NCBI RefSeq assembly: GCF_004114615.1
Contig: NZ_CP035300.1
Location: 2,418,001-2,482,000, forward strand
Direction of reading: 5' to 3'
Length of the DNA stretch: 64,000 nucleotides
Source of the DNA: Dyella sp. M7H15-1
GTDB lineage: Bacteria > Pseudomonadota > Gammaproteobacteria > Xanthomonadales > Rhodanobacteraceae
Shown: piece after piece, positions 47,958 through 57,695 of the stretch
How the letters are laid out: each line of letters starts with the position of its first letter
Numbering within the stretch: position 1 is the first letter of the stretch
The notes under the pieces: generated by a model
Seen by the model: the letters and a program-made list of their open reading frames with translations, nothing else
Databases searched by the model: none
Told to the model about the DNA's origin: nothing
Position numbers and translations under genes: made by a program

Positions 47958-50180
47958 ATGGATGTCTCCCACCTGATCGACTCGCTCAACGATGCGCAGC
48001 GCGAAGCCGTCTGCGCACCACCCGGCCACTATCTAGTCCTCGCTGGCGCCGGTTCCGGCAAGACGCGCGTGCTCACTCATCGCATCGGCTGGCTCAGCCA
48101 GGTCGACCGCGTGCCACCATGGGCCATTATCGCGGTGACCTTCACTAACAAGGCGGCCGGCGAGATGCGTACGCGCCTGGACAACCTGATTCCTGGCGGC
48201 GCACAGGGCCTCACCGTAGGCACGTTCCACGGCATCGCCCACCGCCTGCTGCGCCGTCACTGGCGCGAAGCAGGTTTGCCGGAAAGCTTCCAGATCCTGG
48301 ATGCCGACGACCAGCAACGCCTGATCAAGCGCGTCATGGCCGGTCTCGGCCTGGACGAAGCACGGTTCCCGCCACGCCAGGCCACCTGGCAGATCAATAG
48401 CTGGAAGGACGAAGGCAAGCGCGCCGAGAACATCGAACACGGCCAGCATCCGGTCACCCGCACCCTCGTGCAAATCTACCAAGCTTACGAAGATGCTTGC
48501 CGTCGTGCGGGCCTGGTCGATTTTGCCGAACTGCTGCTGCGCGCACATGAGCTCTGGCTCAAGCAACCCGCCATTCTGGAGCATTACCAGCAACGCTGGC
48601 GCCATCTGTTGATCGACGAATTCCAGGATACCAACGCGCTGCAATATGCGTGGATTCGCGTACTGGCCGGACAGACCGGGCAAGTCTTCGTGGTCGGCGA
48701 CGACGACCAGTCGATCTACGGCTGGCGCGGCGCCAAAGTGGAAAACGTGCAGCAATTCCTGCGCGATTTCCCCGGTGCCCGCACGATCAAGCTGGAACAG
48801 AACTACCGCTCCACCTCCAACATCCTCAAAGCCGCCAACAGCGTAATCCAGCGCAACGGCAACCGTCTCGGCAAACAATTGTGGACGGCTGGCGAGGAAG
48901 GCGCGCGTATCGCCGTCTACGCGGCCTACAACGAACAGGATGAAGCACGCTTCGTGATCGAGCGTATTCGCGAATATATCGCCGAGCATGGCGACGCGAA
49001 GGATTGCGCGATTCTTTATCGCTCCAATGCGCAGTCGCGCAATTTCGAAGAACAGCTTATCCAGCACGATATTCCCTATCGCGTGTACGGTGGCTTGCGT
49101 TTTTTCGAGCGAGCTGAAATCAAAGATGCGCTTTCCTATCTGCGCCTTACCGCCAATCGACACGACGATGCCGCGTTCGAACGCGCGGTGAATACGCCGC
49201 CACGTGGCATTGGCGATCGTACCCTGGATGTGTTGCGCCGATGTGCGCGCGGCGAAGGTGTGTCCATGTGGGACGCTGCATTGAACGAGCTTTCCACCGG
49301 CAACGAACTAGCTGGACGCGCCAAGAATGCCGTGAAAAGCTTTCTTGGCATGATCGATGAAATGGCGCGCGTTTTTTCGCCCTCTCCCCTCCGGGGCACG
49401 CGGGAAGAGGAGAGGGTTTCAGAAGTTCTGCCGTTGGCCGAACAAATCGACCACGCCATCGTCCAATCCAGCCTGCGCGACTTCTACGAAAAAGACAGCC
49501 GCGGCAATGCCGAATCGCGGGTGGAAAACCTGGATGAACTGGTCAATGTCGCCACTCGTTTCGAGATGACGCCGGACGATGTCGATGCCGGCCTCAGCGA
49601 ACTCTCCGCCTTTCTCTCGCATGCAGCGTTGGAAGCCGGCGAAGGCCAGGGTGAATCCTGGGACAACTGCGTGCAATTGATGACGCTGCACTCGGCCAAG
49701 GGCCTGGAATTCCCGCTGGTCTTTCTCGTCGGCGTAGAAGAAGGCCTGTTCCCCAGCCAGCGCTCGGTGGAAGACGAAGGCCGCCTGGAAGAAGAACGCC
49801 GCCTCGCCTACGTGGGCATCACGCGCGCACGCGAACGGCTGGTGATCACGCATGCCGAATCGCGTCGCATGCACGGTGCGGAAATGCTTGCCCGCCCCTC
49901 GCGCTTTCTCGGCGAAATTCCGCCATCACTGGTCGATGAAGTGCGCCCACGCGTACACATCAGCCGTCCGTTGTACGCTGGACGCTTCGCCGAGCCAGCA
50001 CCTTCGCTGAAAGAAGACCTGTCGGTAAAACTCGGGCAGCGCGTCAACCATCCGAGCTTTGGCGAAGGTGTCGTAGTTAGCGCGGAAGGCAGCGGTGCGC
50101 ATACGCGTTTGCAGGTCAATTTCAAAATAGCCGGCAGCAAATGGCTGGTCGCCGCCTACGCCAACCTCACACCGTTATAA
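47958..50180 (+). CDS. uvrD: DNA helicase II
   Basis: A 740-residue SF1 helicase of mismatch and excision repair. Walker A is AGAGSGKTRVLTHR, then FTNKAAGEMRTRL, VGTFHGIAHRLLRRH, the Walker B LLIDEFQDTNALQY, GDDDQSIYGWRGA, and the C-terminal TLHSAKGLEFPLVFLVGVEEGLFPS split over motif V. Residues 475-487 (SPSPLRGTREEER) are encoded by a REP-like palindrome inserted in frame in the 2A/2B region; the rest is colinear with UvrD. Confidence 0.95.
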   Translation: MDVSHLIDSLNDAQREAVCAPPGHYLVLAGAGSGKTRVLTHRIGWLSQVDRVPPWAIIAVTFTNKAAGEMRTRLDNLIPGGAQGLTVGTFHGIAHRLLRRHWREAGLPESFQILDADDQQRLIKRVMAGLGLDEARFPPRQATWQINSWKDEGKRAENIEHGQHPVTRTLVQIYQAYEDACRRAGLVDFAELLLRAHELWLKQPAILEHYQQRWRHLLIDEFQDTNALQYAWIRVLAGQTGQVFVVGDDDQSIYGWRGAKVENVQQFLRDFPGARTIKLEQNYRSTSNILKAANSVIQRNGNRLGKQLWTAGEEGARIAVYAAYNEQDEARFVIERIREYIAEHGDAKDCAILYRSNAQSRNFEEQLIQHDIPYRVYGGLRFFERAEIKDALSYLRLTANRHDDAAFERAVNTPPRGIGDRTLDVLRRCARGEGVSMWDAALNELSTGNELAGRAKNAVKSFLGMIDEMARVFSPSPLRGTREEERVSEVLPLAEQIDHAIVQSSLRDFYEKDSRGNAESRVENLDELVNVATRFEMTPDDVDAGLSELSAFLSHAALEAGEGQGESWDNCVQLMTLHSAKGLEFPLVFLVGVEEGLFPSQRSVEDEGRLEEERRLAYVGITRARERLVITHAESRRMHGAEMLARPSRFLGEIPPSLVDEVRPRVHISRPLYAGRFAEPAPSLKEDLSVKLGQRVNHPSFGEGVVVSAEGSGAHTRLQVNFKIAGSKWLVAAYANLTPL
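49380..49416. repeat. REP-like palindrome inside the uvrD coding sequence
   Basis: CCCTCTCCCCT at 49380-49390 and AGGAGAGGG at 49408-49416, the same family as the intergenic elements at 57588 and 62255. It keeps the uvrD frame open and adds about 13 residues. Confidence 0.8.
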
Positions 50181-50198
50181 ATGATGCGACACGATGAG

Positions 50199-50217
50199 CG
50201 AAAAAGCAGTTTTTTCG
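50199..50217. terminator. bidirectional terminator between uvrD and ahpF
   Basis: CGAAAAA / TTTTTCG arms with a 5-base loop between two convergent genes. The A-run and T-run give a U-tract on either strand. The stem is AT-rich and short. Confidence 0.45.
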
Positions 50218-50242
50218 TGCGGGAACACTCGCCATCTGGCGA

Positions 50243-51826
50243 TCAGGCTGCGACGGCTTCTTGCTCTTCCACGGGCAGACGGATCAGGTAATCGAACGCA
50301 CTCAGTGATGCCTTCGCACCTTCGCCCATCGCAATCACGATCTGTTTGTACGGCACGATCGTGACGTCACCAGCGGCGAATACGCCCGGCACCGACGTTT
50401 CGCCACGCGCATCCACATCGATCTCGCCACGCGACGACAGTTTTACCGTGCCCTTCAGCCATTCGGTGTTCGGCAACAAGCCGATCTGCACGAAGACGCC
50501 TTCCAGCTCCACGCGATGGTCTTGGTTGCTGGTGCGATCGGTGTAGACCAGGCTGGTCACTTTCTGGCCGTCGCCCGACACTTCGGTGGTTTGCGCGCTG
50601 ATGATGATGTTGACGTTGGGCAGGCTGCGCAGCTTGCGCTGGAGCACCTCATCCGCACGCAGTTTGCTGTCGAATTCCAGCAAGGTGACGTGGCCCACGA
50701 TACCGGCAAGGTCGATCGCCGCTTCCACCCCGGAGTTGCCACCGCCAATCACTGCCACACGCTTGCCCTTGAACAGCGGACCGTCGCAGTGCGGGCAATA
50801 GGTGACACCCTTGTTGCGGTATTCCTGCTCGCCCGGCACGTTCATGTTGCGCCAGCGCGCACCGGTGGAAAGGATCACCGATTTCGCCTTGAGCGAGGCG
50901 CCGTTGGCCAACTTCACTTCGATCAGCCCGCCTTCTTCGGCTGCTGGAATCAACCGCTCGGCACACTGCAGGTTCATCACGTCCACATCGTATTCGTGCA
51001 CGTGCTGTTCCAGTGCCGTCGCCAGCTTCGGACCTTCGGTATACGGCACCGAGATGAAGTTTTCGATCGCCATGGTGTCCAGCACCTGGCCACCGAAACG
51101 CTCCGCCGCCACGCCCGTGCGGATGCCCTTGCGTGCGGCATAGATGGCTGCCGCGGCGCCCGCCGGACCACCGCCGATCACCAGCACATCGAACGCGGCC
51201 TTGGTCTTGATCTTCTCGGCAGCGCGCTGGGCGGCACCGCTATCAAGGCGGGCAGCGATCTGTTCGATCGACATGCGGCCCTGGTCGAACGGCTCGCCGT
51301 TGAGGAACACGGTCGGCACGGACATCACCTGACGTCGGTCCACTTCGTCCTGAAACAGCGCGCCATCAATCGCCACGTGCTTGATGTTGGGATTGAGCAC
51401 GCTCATCAAATTCAGCGCCTGCACGGTATCCGGACAGCTATGACAGGACAACGACATGAAGGTTTCGAACACATATTCGCCTTCAAGGATGCGCACCTGC
51501 TCGATCACTTCGTCCGACACCTTGGGTGGATGACCGCCAACCTGCAGCAGCGCCAATACCAGCGAAGTGAATTCGTGACCCATCGGGATGCCGGCAAAGC
51601 GCACGCCGACATCCGTGCCGCTGCGGTTGATCGCGAATGACGGCTTGCGCGCGTCGTTACCGTTGAGGCTCAGCGAGATGCGATCGGACAACGCTTCGAT
51701 ATCCTGCAGCAGCGCGCGCAGTTCTTGCGACTTGGCGCCATCGTCGAGGGAGGCCACCAGCTCGATCGGATGAACCACTTTCTCCAGGTAAGCCTTGAGC
51801 TGGGTTTTCAGGTCGTTATCCAACAT
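50243..51826 (-). CDS. ahpF: alkyl hydroperoxide reductase subunit F
   Basis: A 527-residue FAD/NADH disulfide reductase that recharges AhpC. The N-terminal double thioredoxin-like domain has the CxxC of SLSCHSCPD near residue 127. The FAD motif is [21 protein letters not shown] and the second active CxxC is [10 protein letters not shown] near 343, followed by the NADH motif [12 protein letters not shown]. The start at 51826 has AGGAG 8 bases upstream. It lies 150 bp downstream of ahpC, with a hairpin between. Confidence 0.96.
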   Translation of the reverse strand: MLDNDLKTQLKAYLEKVVHPIELVASLDDGAKSQELRALLQDIEALSDRISLSLNGNDARKPSFAINRSGTDVGVRFAGIPMGHEFTSLVLALLQVGGHPPKVSDEVIEQVRILEGEYVFETFMSLSCHSCPDTVQALNLMSVLNPNIKHVAIDGALFQDEVDRRQVMSVPTVFLNGEPFDQGRMSIEQIAARLDSGAAQRAAEKIKTKAAFDVLVIGGGPAGAAAAIYAARKGIRTGVAAERFGGQVLDTMAIENFISVPYTEGPKLATALEQHVHEYDVDVMNLQCAERLIPAAEEGGLIEVKLANGASLKAKSVILSTGARWRNMNVPGEQEYRNKGVTYCPHCDGPLFKGKRVAVIGGGNSGVEAAIDLAGIVGHVTLLEFDSKLRADEVLQRKLRSLPNVNIIISAQTTEVSGDGQKVTSLVYTDRTSNQDHRVELEGVFVQIGLLPNTEWLKGTVKLSSRGEIDVDARGETSVPGVFAAGDVTIVPYKQIVIAMGEGAKASLSAFDYLIRLPVEEQEAVAA

Positions 51827-51908
51827 GGGTGACATCTCCTTGGCATTTTTTAGGGTGAGCGCCACCGCATCCGCCAGGGCGAATGGGACGACAACTCAGG
51901 GATAAGGT

Positions 51909-51932
51909 GGGCCTGCCAAGTTGAACAGGCCC
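51909..51932 (-). terminator. hairpin between ahpC and ahpF
   Basis: A 7 bp GGGCCTG / CAGGCCC stem with a 10-base loop and no T-run. It probably reduces read-through or stabilises the ahpC message, so that AhpC is made in excess over AhpF. Confidence 0.5.
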
Positions 51933-51974
51933 AAGCGGTTCCGCAGGGGATAGAACCGCAAAGCGAAGCAAAAC

Positions 51975-52538
51975 TTAGATCTTGCCGACCAGTTCGAGCG
52001 ACGGCTTCAGGGTGCTGGCGCCTTCCTTCCACTTGGCCGGGCACACTTCACCCGGGTGGGAGGCGACGTACTGCGCAGCCTTCACCTTGCGCAGCAGTTC
52101 GCTGGCGTCACGGCCGATGCCGTTGTCGTGGATTTCGCACAGCTTGATCTGGCCTTCCGGATTAATCACGAAGGTGCCGCGCAGGGCCAGGCCTTCTTCT
52201 TCAATCATCACCTCGAAGTTACGGGTGATAGCACCGGTGGGATCGCCGACCAGCGGGTACTTGACCTTGCCGATCGCGTCAGAGGTGTCGTGCCACGCTT
52301 TATGCGAGAAGTGCGTGTCGGTCGAGACACCGTAGATCTCCACACCCAGCTTCTGGAATGCGGCGTAATGATCGGCGAGATCTTCCAGCTCGGTCGGACA
52401 GACGAAGGTGAAATCAGCCGGATAGAAAACCACCACCGACCACTTGCCTTTCAATGTGGCTTCGGTGATTTCGATGAACTTCCCGTTCTTGTAAGCAGTG
52501 GCTTTGAACGGTTTGATTTCGGTGTTGATCAGCGACAT
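51975..52538 (-). CDS. ahpC: alkyl hydroperoxide reductase subunit C (peroxiredoxin)
   Basis: Typical 2-Cys peroxiredoxin, 187 residues. The peroxidatic Cys47 is in [17 protein letters not shown] and the resolving Cys in [13 protein letters not shown] near residue 166. It reduces H2O2 and organic peroxides with AhpF. The first gene of the ahpCF pair; a possible OxyR site lies 65 bp upstream of the start. Confidence 0.97.
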   Translation of the reverse strand: MSLINTEIKPFKATAYKNGKFIEITEATLKGKWSVVVFYPADFTFVCPTELEDLADHYAAFQKLGVEIYGVSTDTHFSHKAWHDTSDAIGKVKYPLVGDPTGAITRNFEVMIEEEGLALRGTFVINPEGQIKLCEIHDNGIGRDASELLRKVKAAQYVASHPGEVCPAKWKEGASTLKPSLELVGKI

Positions 52539-52602
52539 CTATATCTTCCGCATGGTTGTGGATGAAGTCGCAAAGACTAGAGACTTTAGGGCGAAAGAGC
52601 TA

Positions 52603-52639
52603 ATTGATTGTCGAGATAGGTTTGATAAATGCCATCTAT
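52603..52639 (-). promoter_or_regulatory. possible OxyR binding site upstream of ahpC
   Basis: Four tetranucleotides at 11 bp steps, ATTG-N7-AGAT-N7-ATAA-N7-CTAT, match the OxyR pattern ATAG-N7-CTAT-N7-ATAG-N7-CTAT in 12 of 16 bases. Position and target gene fit OxyR control, known for ahpC in many proteobacteria. oxyR itself is not in the window. Confidence 0.45.
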
Positions 52640-52704
52640 GGGATGAGCTGGCATTATGCATACATCAGGGTGGGGTTCGCGCCACGTTGGCGTTGCGATC
52701 ATGC

Positions 52705-53784
52705 CTATTTCAGCGACAGTGCACTTTCCCATTGGACGTGAGCCCCCGCTTCGGCCTTGCGCCACCAGCGTTCACCCGTATGCGGCGACGCGAGATCCAG
52801 ACACTCGCCCATGCGCGGCGTGGCCAGCGGTATGTCGCACTCGGCCGCCAGGGCAAGAACACGCTCGAACGGCTCCTGCCAGGGATGCATGGCTAGGTCG
52901 AACGTGCCGTTGTGCACCGGCATCAACCAGCGTCCGCGCAGATCGAGATGAGCCTGCACGGTCTGTTCCGGCTGCATATGCACATAGGGCCATTGCGCGT
53001 CATAGGCCCCGGTTTCCATCAACGTGACGTCGAACGGCCCCAGACGTTCACCGATAGTCTTGAAACCGTCGAAATAGCCGGTGTCGCCACTAAAGAACAA
53101 GCGCAGGTCGTCATCGACGATGACCCACGATGCCCACAGCGTGAGGTTGTGGTCGAAAAGAGTGCGCCCGGAAAAGTGCTGGGCGGGCGTGGCGGTTAGG
53201 TGCAGTCCGTCGATCTCCACGCTTTGCCACCAGTCGAATTGCTGCACTTTGGCGGCCGGCACGCCCCATTCGATCAACCGATCGCCTACACCCAGCGGCG
53301 TCAAGAAAAGCTCGGTAGTGCTGGCCAGGTACTGGATGGCCTGGCGATCGAGATGATCATAATGATCGTGCGACAGGATGACGCCACGGATCGGCGGCAG
53401 GTCGCGAAGGGCAATCGGTGGTTGATGAAAGCGCTTTGGCCCCATCCACTGGAACGGGGACGCGCGTTCGGCAAACACCGGATCGGTTAGCCACCAACTT
53501 CCGCGCAGCTTGATCAGCATGGTGGAGTGGCCCAGCCGGAACAGGCTGCGATTCGGTGCTGCATCCAGTTGTACGCGACTGACAGCCTGCACGGGCACTA
53601 GGCCATTCGGCACCGTACCGGCAGGCTTATTAAAGAATGCGTTCCAGATAATCCGCAGGTTTTTGCCAAGGCTCTGGGCCGGACGTGGCGCCGGGTTCTG
53701 AAAATGGCCGTCGCGACGCTGCGGCGATCTCTGGTACTTGTCGGCCATTGCAGACCGGGGCGGTTTGGAAGAGCGGACAACCAT
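52705..53784 (-). CDS. MBL-fold metallo-hydrolase (NAPE-PLD/UlaG-like)
   Basis: A 359-residue metallo-beta-lactamase-fold hydrolase. The zinc motif is LSHDHYDHLD near residue 165; further ligands lie in PAQHFSGR, FFSGDTGYFDGF and PVHNGTFDLAMHPW. This set is typical of the group that includes N-acylphosphatidylethanolamine phospholipase D-like proteins and bacterial lipid-linked hydrolases. The ATG at 53784 has GGGAG before it; the frame is open much further upstream into the divergent gene. It is divergent from the FAD monooxygenase. Confidence 0.85.
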   Translation of the reverse strand: MVVRSSKPPRSAMADKYQRSPQRRDGHFQNPAPRPAQSLGKNLRIIWNAFFNKPAGTVPNGLVPVQAVSRVQLDAAPNRSLFRLGHSTMLIKLRGSWWLTDPVFAERASPFQWMGPKRFHQPPIALRDLPPIRGVILSHDHYDHLDRQAIQYLASTTELFLTPLGVGDRLIEWGVPAAKVQQFDWWQSVEIDGLHLTATPAQHFSGRTLFDHNLTLWASWVIVDDDLRLFFSGDTGYFDGFKTIGERLGPFDVTLMETGAYDAQWPYVHMQPEQTVQAHLDLRGRWLMPVHNGTFDLAMHPWQEPFERVLALAAECDIPLATPRMGECLDLASPHTGERWWRKAEAGAHVQWESALSLK

Positions 53785-53817
53785 GACAGGCTCCCAGGCC
53801 GGATCACGGCCAGCATT

Positions 53818-53857
53818 GATATAATGCACAGTATAGTTTTTCCTATAAAAGTAAACC
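53818..53857. promoter_or_regulatory. AT-rich divergent promoter region
   Basis: A local AT-rich patch with GATATAAT and the inverted repeat TATAG-N6-CTATA at 53833-53848, between the MBL-fold gene and the FAD monooxygenase. It probably holds both promoters and a regulator site; no regulator gene is adjacent. Confidence 0.4.
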
Positions 53858-53959
53858 AAAACGCGCACACGACCGGCTTGTATGCTTTGGTCACGAAACA
53901 TCCCACCCACTGCCTGCCGTACAAGCGGCGAGCCGGACGATGGCAACGAGGTAGACGAC

Positions 53960-55495
53960 ATGCACAGCGATGTCCTCATCACAGGCGCCGGCCCTACCGG
54001 CCTGGTGCTGGCCTTGTGGCTGACCCGGCTTGGCGTGAAGGTGCATATCATCGACAAGACATCCGCGCCCGGTACCACCTCGCGTGCACTGGCGGTGCAG
54101 GCGCGGACGCTGGAGCTTTACCGGCAGCTCGATCTGTCCGATGCGGTGATTGAAAGAGGGCATCAGGTACCGGCGATCAACCTTTGGGTCAAAGGTGAAA
54201 AGACGACACGATTGGCGATCGAAACCATCGGTTCGGATCTCACGCCATATCCGTTCCTGCAGATTTTTCCGCAGGACCAGCATGAGATGCTGCTGGTCGA
54301 GCGGCTGGAAAAACTCGGCGTAACGGTCCAGCGGCAAACGGAACTGCTCGGCTTCGATGATAGCGGCGAGTGCGTGCTGGCCCGCCTGAAGGGCCCGGAC
54401 GGCAGCGAACAAAGCTGGGAAACCAGCTATATCGCGGGCTGCGATGGCGCCCGTTCGCGGGTGCGTGAAGTGATCGGCACGGGATTCCCCGGCGGAACCT
54501 ACCGACAGGTTTTTTATGTCGCGGATGTCGAAGCGGTAGGGCCTTCGATGAATGGCGAATTGAATATCGACCTCGATGAATCGGATTTCCTCGCCGTCTT
54601 TCCACTGGCCGCAACAGGCCAGGCAAGGTTGATCGGAACCGTGCGCGACGAACGCGATGAACACTTGGAAACGCTCAAGTTCGAGGATGTCAGCCATCGC
54701 GCGATGGAACACCTGAAAGTGAAGGTGAACACGGTGCATGGGTTTTCCACCTACCGTGTGCACTATCGCGTCACCGAGCATTTCCGCAAGGGCCGCGCGT
54801 TTCTGCTTGGCGATGCGGCGCATATCCACAGTCCCGCTGGCGGCCAGGGTATGAACACCGGCATTGGCGATGCGATCAACCTGGCCTGGAAGCTGGCCAG
54901 CGTATTGAAGGGTTGCGCGACGGACAACCTGCTCGACAGTTACGAAGCCGAACGCATCGGCTTCGCGCGCAAACTGGTGGATACAACCGATCGCGTTTTC
55001 AGTTTTGTCACTGCCGAAGGCCGGATTGCCGATCTCATACGTACGCGCATTGCACCGAGGCTGATCCCCACCGTCGCGCGCTTTGACGCCGCGCGCGAGT
55101 TTCTGTTTCGTACCGTGTCGCAGATCACCTTGAACTATCGCGGCAGCCCGTTGAGCCAAGGGATGTCCGGTCACGTCCATGCGGGCGATCGCCTGCCGTG
55201 GGCCGTAGCGGGCTATAAGGATAATTTTGCCAGCCTGTCGCACATGGATTGGCAGGTGCATGTGTACGGTACGGCACAGCCGGAGTTGATCGACTGCTGC
55301 AAGACGCTTGGATTGATGCTGACTGTATTTGATTGGCAACGCGAGTACGAAACGGCTGGACTGACGCAAAATGTGGTTTACCTGTTGCGGCCGGATACGT
55401 ATGTCGGCATGGTGGATCAGACTGGCAACGGGGAGATATTGGATCATTACTTTGCGTCGCGCGGGTTGGCGCCACTGCAGCGGATATGGTCGTGA
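53960..55495 (+). CDS. FAD-dependent aromatic monooxygenase
   Basis: A 511-residue group A flavoprotein monooxygenase (PheA/TfdB type). FAD motifs: DVLITGAGPTGLVLALWLTRLG near the start, the DG motif AGCDGARSRVRE, and the GD motif FLLGDAAHIHSPAGGQGMNTG. Such enzymes hydroxylate phenolic or polyketide substrates; the true substrate is unknown. The start at 53960 has ACGAGG upstream. Its TGA overlaps the kup start (TGATG). Confidence 0.87.
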   Translation: MHSDVLITGAGPTGLVLALWLTRLGVKVHIIDKTSAPGTTSRALAVQARTLELYRQLDLSDAVIERGHQVPAINLWVKGEKTTRLAIETIGSDLTPYPFLQIFPQDQHEMLLVERLEKLGVTVQRQTELLGFDDSGECVLARLKGPDGSEQSWETSYIAGCDGARSRVREVIGTGFPGGTYRQVFYVADVEAVGPSMNGELNIDLDESDFLAVFPLAATGQARLIGTVRDERDEHLETLKFEDVSHRAMEHLKVKVNTVHGFSTYRVHYRVTEHFRKGRAFLLGDAAHIHSPAGGQGMNTGIGDAINLAWKLASVLKGCATDNLLDSYEAERIGFARKLVDTTDRVFSFVTAEGRIADLIRTRIAPRLIPTVARFDAAREFLFRTVSQITLNYRGSPLSQGMSGHVHAGDRLPWAVAGYKDNFASLSHMDWQVHVYGTAQPELIDCCKTLGLMLTVFDWQREYETAGLTQNVVYLLRPDTYVGMVDQTGNGEILDHYFASRGLAPLQRIWS

Positions 55496-57351
55496 TGTGC
55501 CAGAAAAAACCCTCCATGCTGCTCGCCGGCATCGGCGCCCTGGGGGTGGTGTTCGGAGATATCGGCACCAGCCCGCTGTATACCTTCAAAACCGTGCTGG
55601 ACATGACCGGTGGCGACAACGCGCACACCATCTACGGCGTGATTTCTCTGTTGATCTGGACGCTGATCGTGGTGACCACGATCAAATACGCCGGCTTCGC
55701 CATGCGTATCGACAACGACGGCGAAGGCGGCATCCTGGCCCTGATGGCCTTGCTGGGAGTGAAGCGGAACAAGCGTCCGCTGATCGTGGCAGCGGGATTG
55801 TTCGGCGCGGCGTTGATCTATGGCGATGGTGCGATTACCCCGGCGATTTCGGTGCTTTCCGCGCTGGAAGGCCTGAATATCGTGAAGCCCGCACTACAGC
55901 ACTATGTGTTGCCGCTGACAGTGCTGATCCTACTGGCTTTGTTCGCGTTCCAGTCGCAAGGAACGGCCAGGATCGGACGAGCGTTCGGGCCGATCATGGC
56001 GGTGTGGTTCATCACCATGGCGATCCTCGGCATCTGGGGCATCGTGCAGCATCCGGCCATTCTCGGGGCACTGAATCCCTACTACGGCCTCGCTTACCTG
56101 CTGCACAGCGGTGGCACCGGTTTTCTGGTGCTGGGCGGCGTTTTCCTGTGCGTGACAGGCGCGGAAGCGCTGTATGCCGACATGGGGCATTTCGGTGCGG
56201 GCCCGATCAAGCTGGCTTGGTCCGGGCTGGTTTTTCCAAGCCTGGTGCTGAACTACGCCGGCCAGGGGGCGATCGTGCTGGCGGGTGCGCCAACCACCGG
56301 CAATATTTTCTATCGCCTATGTCCGGCATCGCTCACCTTGCCGCTGGTGATTCTGTCAACAATCGCCACCATCATCGCCAGTCAATCCATCATTACCGGC
56401 GCCTTTTCGATGACGCGGCAGGCCATCCAGCTCGGCTGGATGCCGCGACTGAAAGTGTCGCAAACCTCCGAAGAGGGTTACGGCCAGATCTATGTTGGCG
56501 CGGTGAACTGGCTGTTGATGCTGGTGACGATCGGCCTGGCGCTGGGTTTCCGCAAATCCGACAACCTCGCCGCCGCTTACGGTATTGCCGTGTCGGCCAC
56601 CATGCTGATGACCACGATGTTGCTGTTTATCGCCATGCGCGAGATCTGGAAGTGGCGCTTGGCGGCAAGCGCGATAGTGGCCGGTCTGTTCTTCGTGGTG
56701 GATGCCTCGTTCTTTGCCTCGAACATGACGAAGCTGCTCGATGGCGGCTATGTACCTTTGCTGCTGGCCTTGCTGGTGTATGGCGTGATGTACGTGTGGC
56801 ATCGCGGGATCGTCGCGTTGGCCATGCGGCTGACCGAAGATCCGGTGCCCGTTGACACCTTCCTCGACGAGCTTACCCAGACCGGCGTGGCACGCGTGCC
56901 AGGCACGGCGGTGTTTCTGACCCGCGCCCAAGCGACCACTCCGCCGGTGATGCAGTTGTACGTCAAACACACCTTGGCCTTGCACAAACGCGTGCTGGCC
57001 GTGACGCTGGATATCGCATCCACACCTTACATCGCGGCGAGGGATCGATTAGCCCTGTCGGAAATCGGTCCCAACTTCTGGTCGATCACCGCCCGCTACG
57101 GTTTCATGGAACGGCCGGACATGCCTGCATTGATGGCGCAGATCGCCACGCACGGGTGCCCGATTGATCCGAAGAAGCTCACCTATTTCATCGGCATGGA
57201 AAAAATCGTGGCGCGCGAGGGGCCGCATCGCGTGCCGCGACTGATACGCGCGATTTTCACCGTGATGCTGCGCAACTGTACGCGGGTGACGGATTATCTG
57301 CGTATTCCAGCCCATCAGGTGGTGGATATTGGCAGGCAGGTTTCGATTTGA
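55495..57351 (+). CDS. kup: Kup-type potassium transporter
   Basis: A low-affinity K+/H+ symporter of the inner membrane, 618 residues. It has about 12 hydrophobic segments and the family segments GVVFGDIGTSPLYT, DNDGEGGILALMAL, YGDGAITPAISVLSALEGL and ITGAFSMTRQAIQLGWMPR. The C-terminal cytoplasmic part includes GTAVFLTRAQATTPPVMQ. The ATG at 55495 overlaps the previous stop; another in-frame ATG is at 55486. Confidence 0.95.
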   Translation: MCQKKPSMLLAGIGALGVVFGDIGTSPLYTFKTVLDMTGGDNAHTIYGVISLLIWTLIVVTTIKYAGFAMRIDNDGEGGILALMALLGVKRNKRPLIVAAGLFGAALIYGDGAITPAISVLSALEGLNIVKPALQHYVLPLTVLILLALFAFQSQGTARIGRAFGPIMAVWFITMAILGIWGIVQHPAILGALNPYYGLAYLLHSGGTGFLVLGGVFLCVTGAEALYADMGHFGAGPIKLAWSGLVFPSLVLNYAGQGAIVLAGAPTTGNIFYRLCPASLTLPLVILSTIATIIASQSIITGAFSMTRQAIQLGWMPRLKVSQTSEEGYGQIYVGAVNWLLMLVTIGLALGFRKSDNLAAAYGIAVSATMLMTTMLLFIAMREIWKWRLAASAIVAGLFFVVDASFFASNMTKLLDGGYVPLLLALLVYGVMYVWHRGIVALAMRLTEDPVPVDTFLDELTQTGVARVPGTAVFLTRAQATTPPVMQLYVKHTLALHKRVLAVTLDIASTPYIAARDRLALSEIGPNFWSITARYGFMERPDMPALMAQIATHGCPIDPKKLTYFIGMEKIVAREGPHRVPRLIRAIFTVMLRNCTRVTDYLRIPAHQVVDIGRQVSI

Positions 57352-57421
57352 ACTGCTTCATCGCCATTGGCCGGCTTCGCTGTTGAAAAGCGCTTCGGCG
57401 AAGACCCGCTGCTTTGCGCTC

Positions 57422-57446
57422 GTCATCCCAGCTTTCATTGGGATGA
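57422..57446. repeat. dispersed palindrome, ATCCCAGC family
   Basis: GTCATCCCAG / TTGGGATGAC arms around CTTTCA. It is the sister of the element at 11033-11062. Confidence 0.75.
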
Positions 57447-57587
57447 CGGTGTCGCAGGAATTAGGAGAGCGGCGGAGAATCTGCGCACCCTTGCGTGTGC
57501 TGCCGCTGACATTGCCCAGCACTTCACGCATGATGCGTCTCCTTCCATATCGATGATCGTGAGCTACTATCGCGCGATGAACCGTTT

Positions 57588-57615
57588 CCTCTCCCCTTCG
57601 GGACATGGGGAGAGG
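57588..57615. repeat. REP-like palindrome
   Basis: A perfect 9 bp CCTCTCCCC / GGGGAGAGG stem with a 10-base loop, in the kup downstream region, 80 bp before the hydroxylase gene. Confidence 0.8.
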
Positions 57616-57695
57616 GAGTAATCGCGCCCGTCCTCAGGTAGCACACAACGGCGCCACGAATCCCTTGGACAACCTGCGGCGGGGTACTCTCAGAC

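Larger units (their letters stand above)
57352..57695. other. 344 bp repeat-bearing intergenic region
   Basis: It contains a copy of the ATCCCAGC palindrome (57422-57446) and a REP element (57588-57615), and no gene that I can support. Short frames across it read the repeats. Confidence 0.6.

Noticed and set aside
48033-49163. A 376-codon minus-strand open frame inside uvrD
   Set aside because: A shadow; the plus strand has all helicase motifs.
53891-55447. A 518-codon open frame on the minus strand under the FAD monooxygenase
   Set aside because: The plus-strand product has full FAD motifs. The minus product is Arg/His/Gln-rich with no family features: a shadow of GC-rich codon use.
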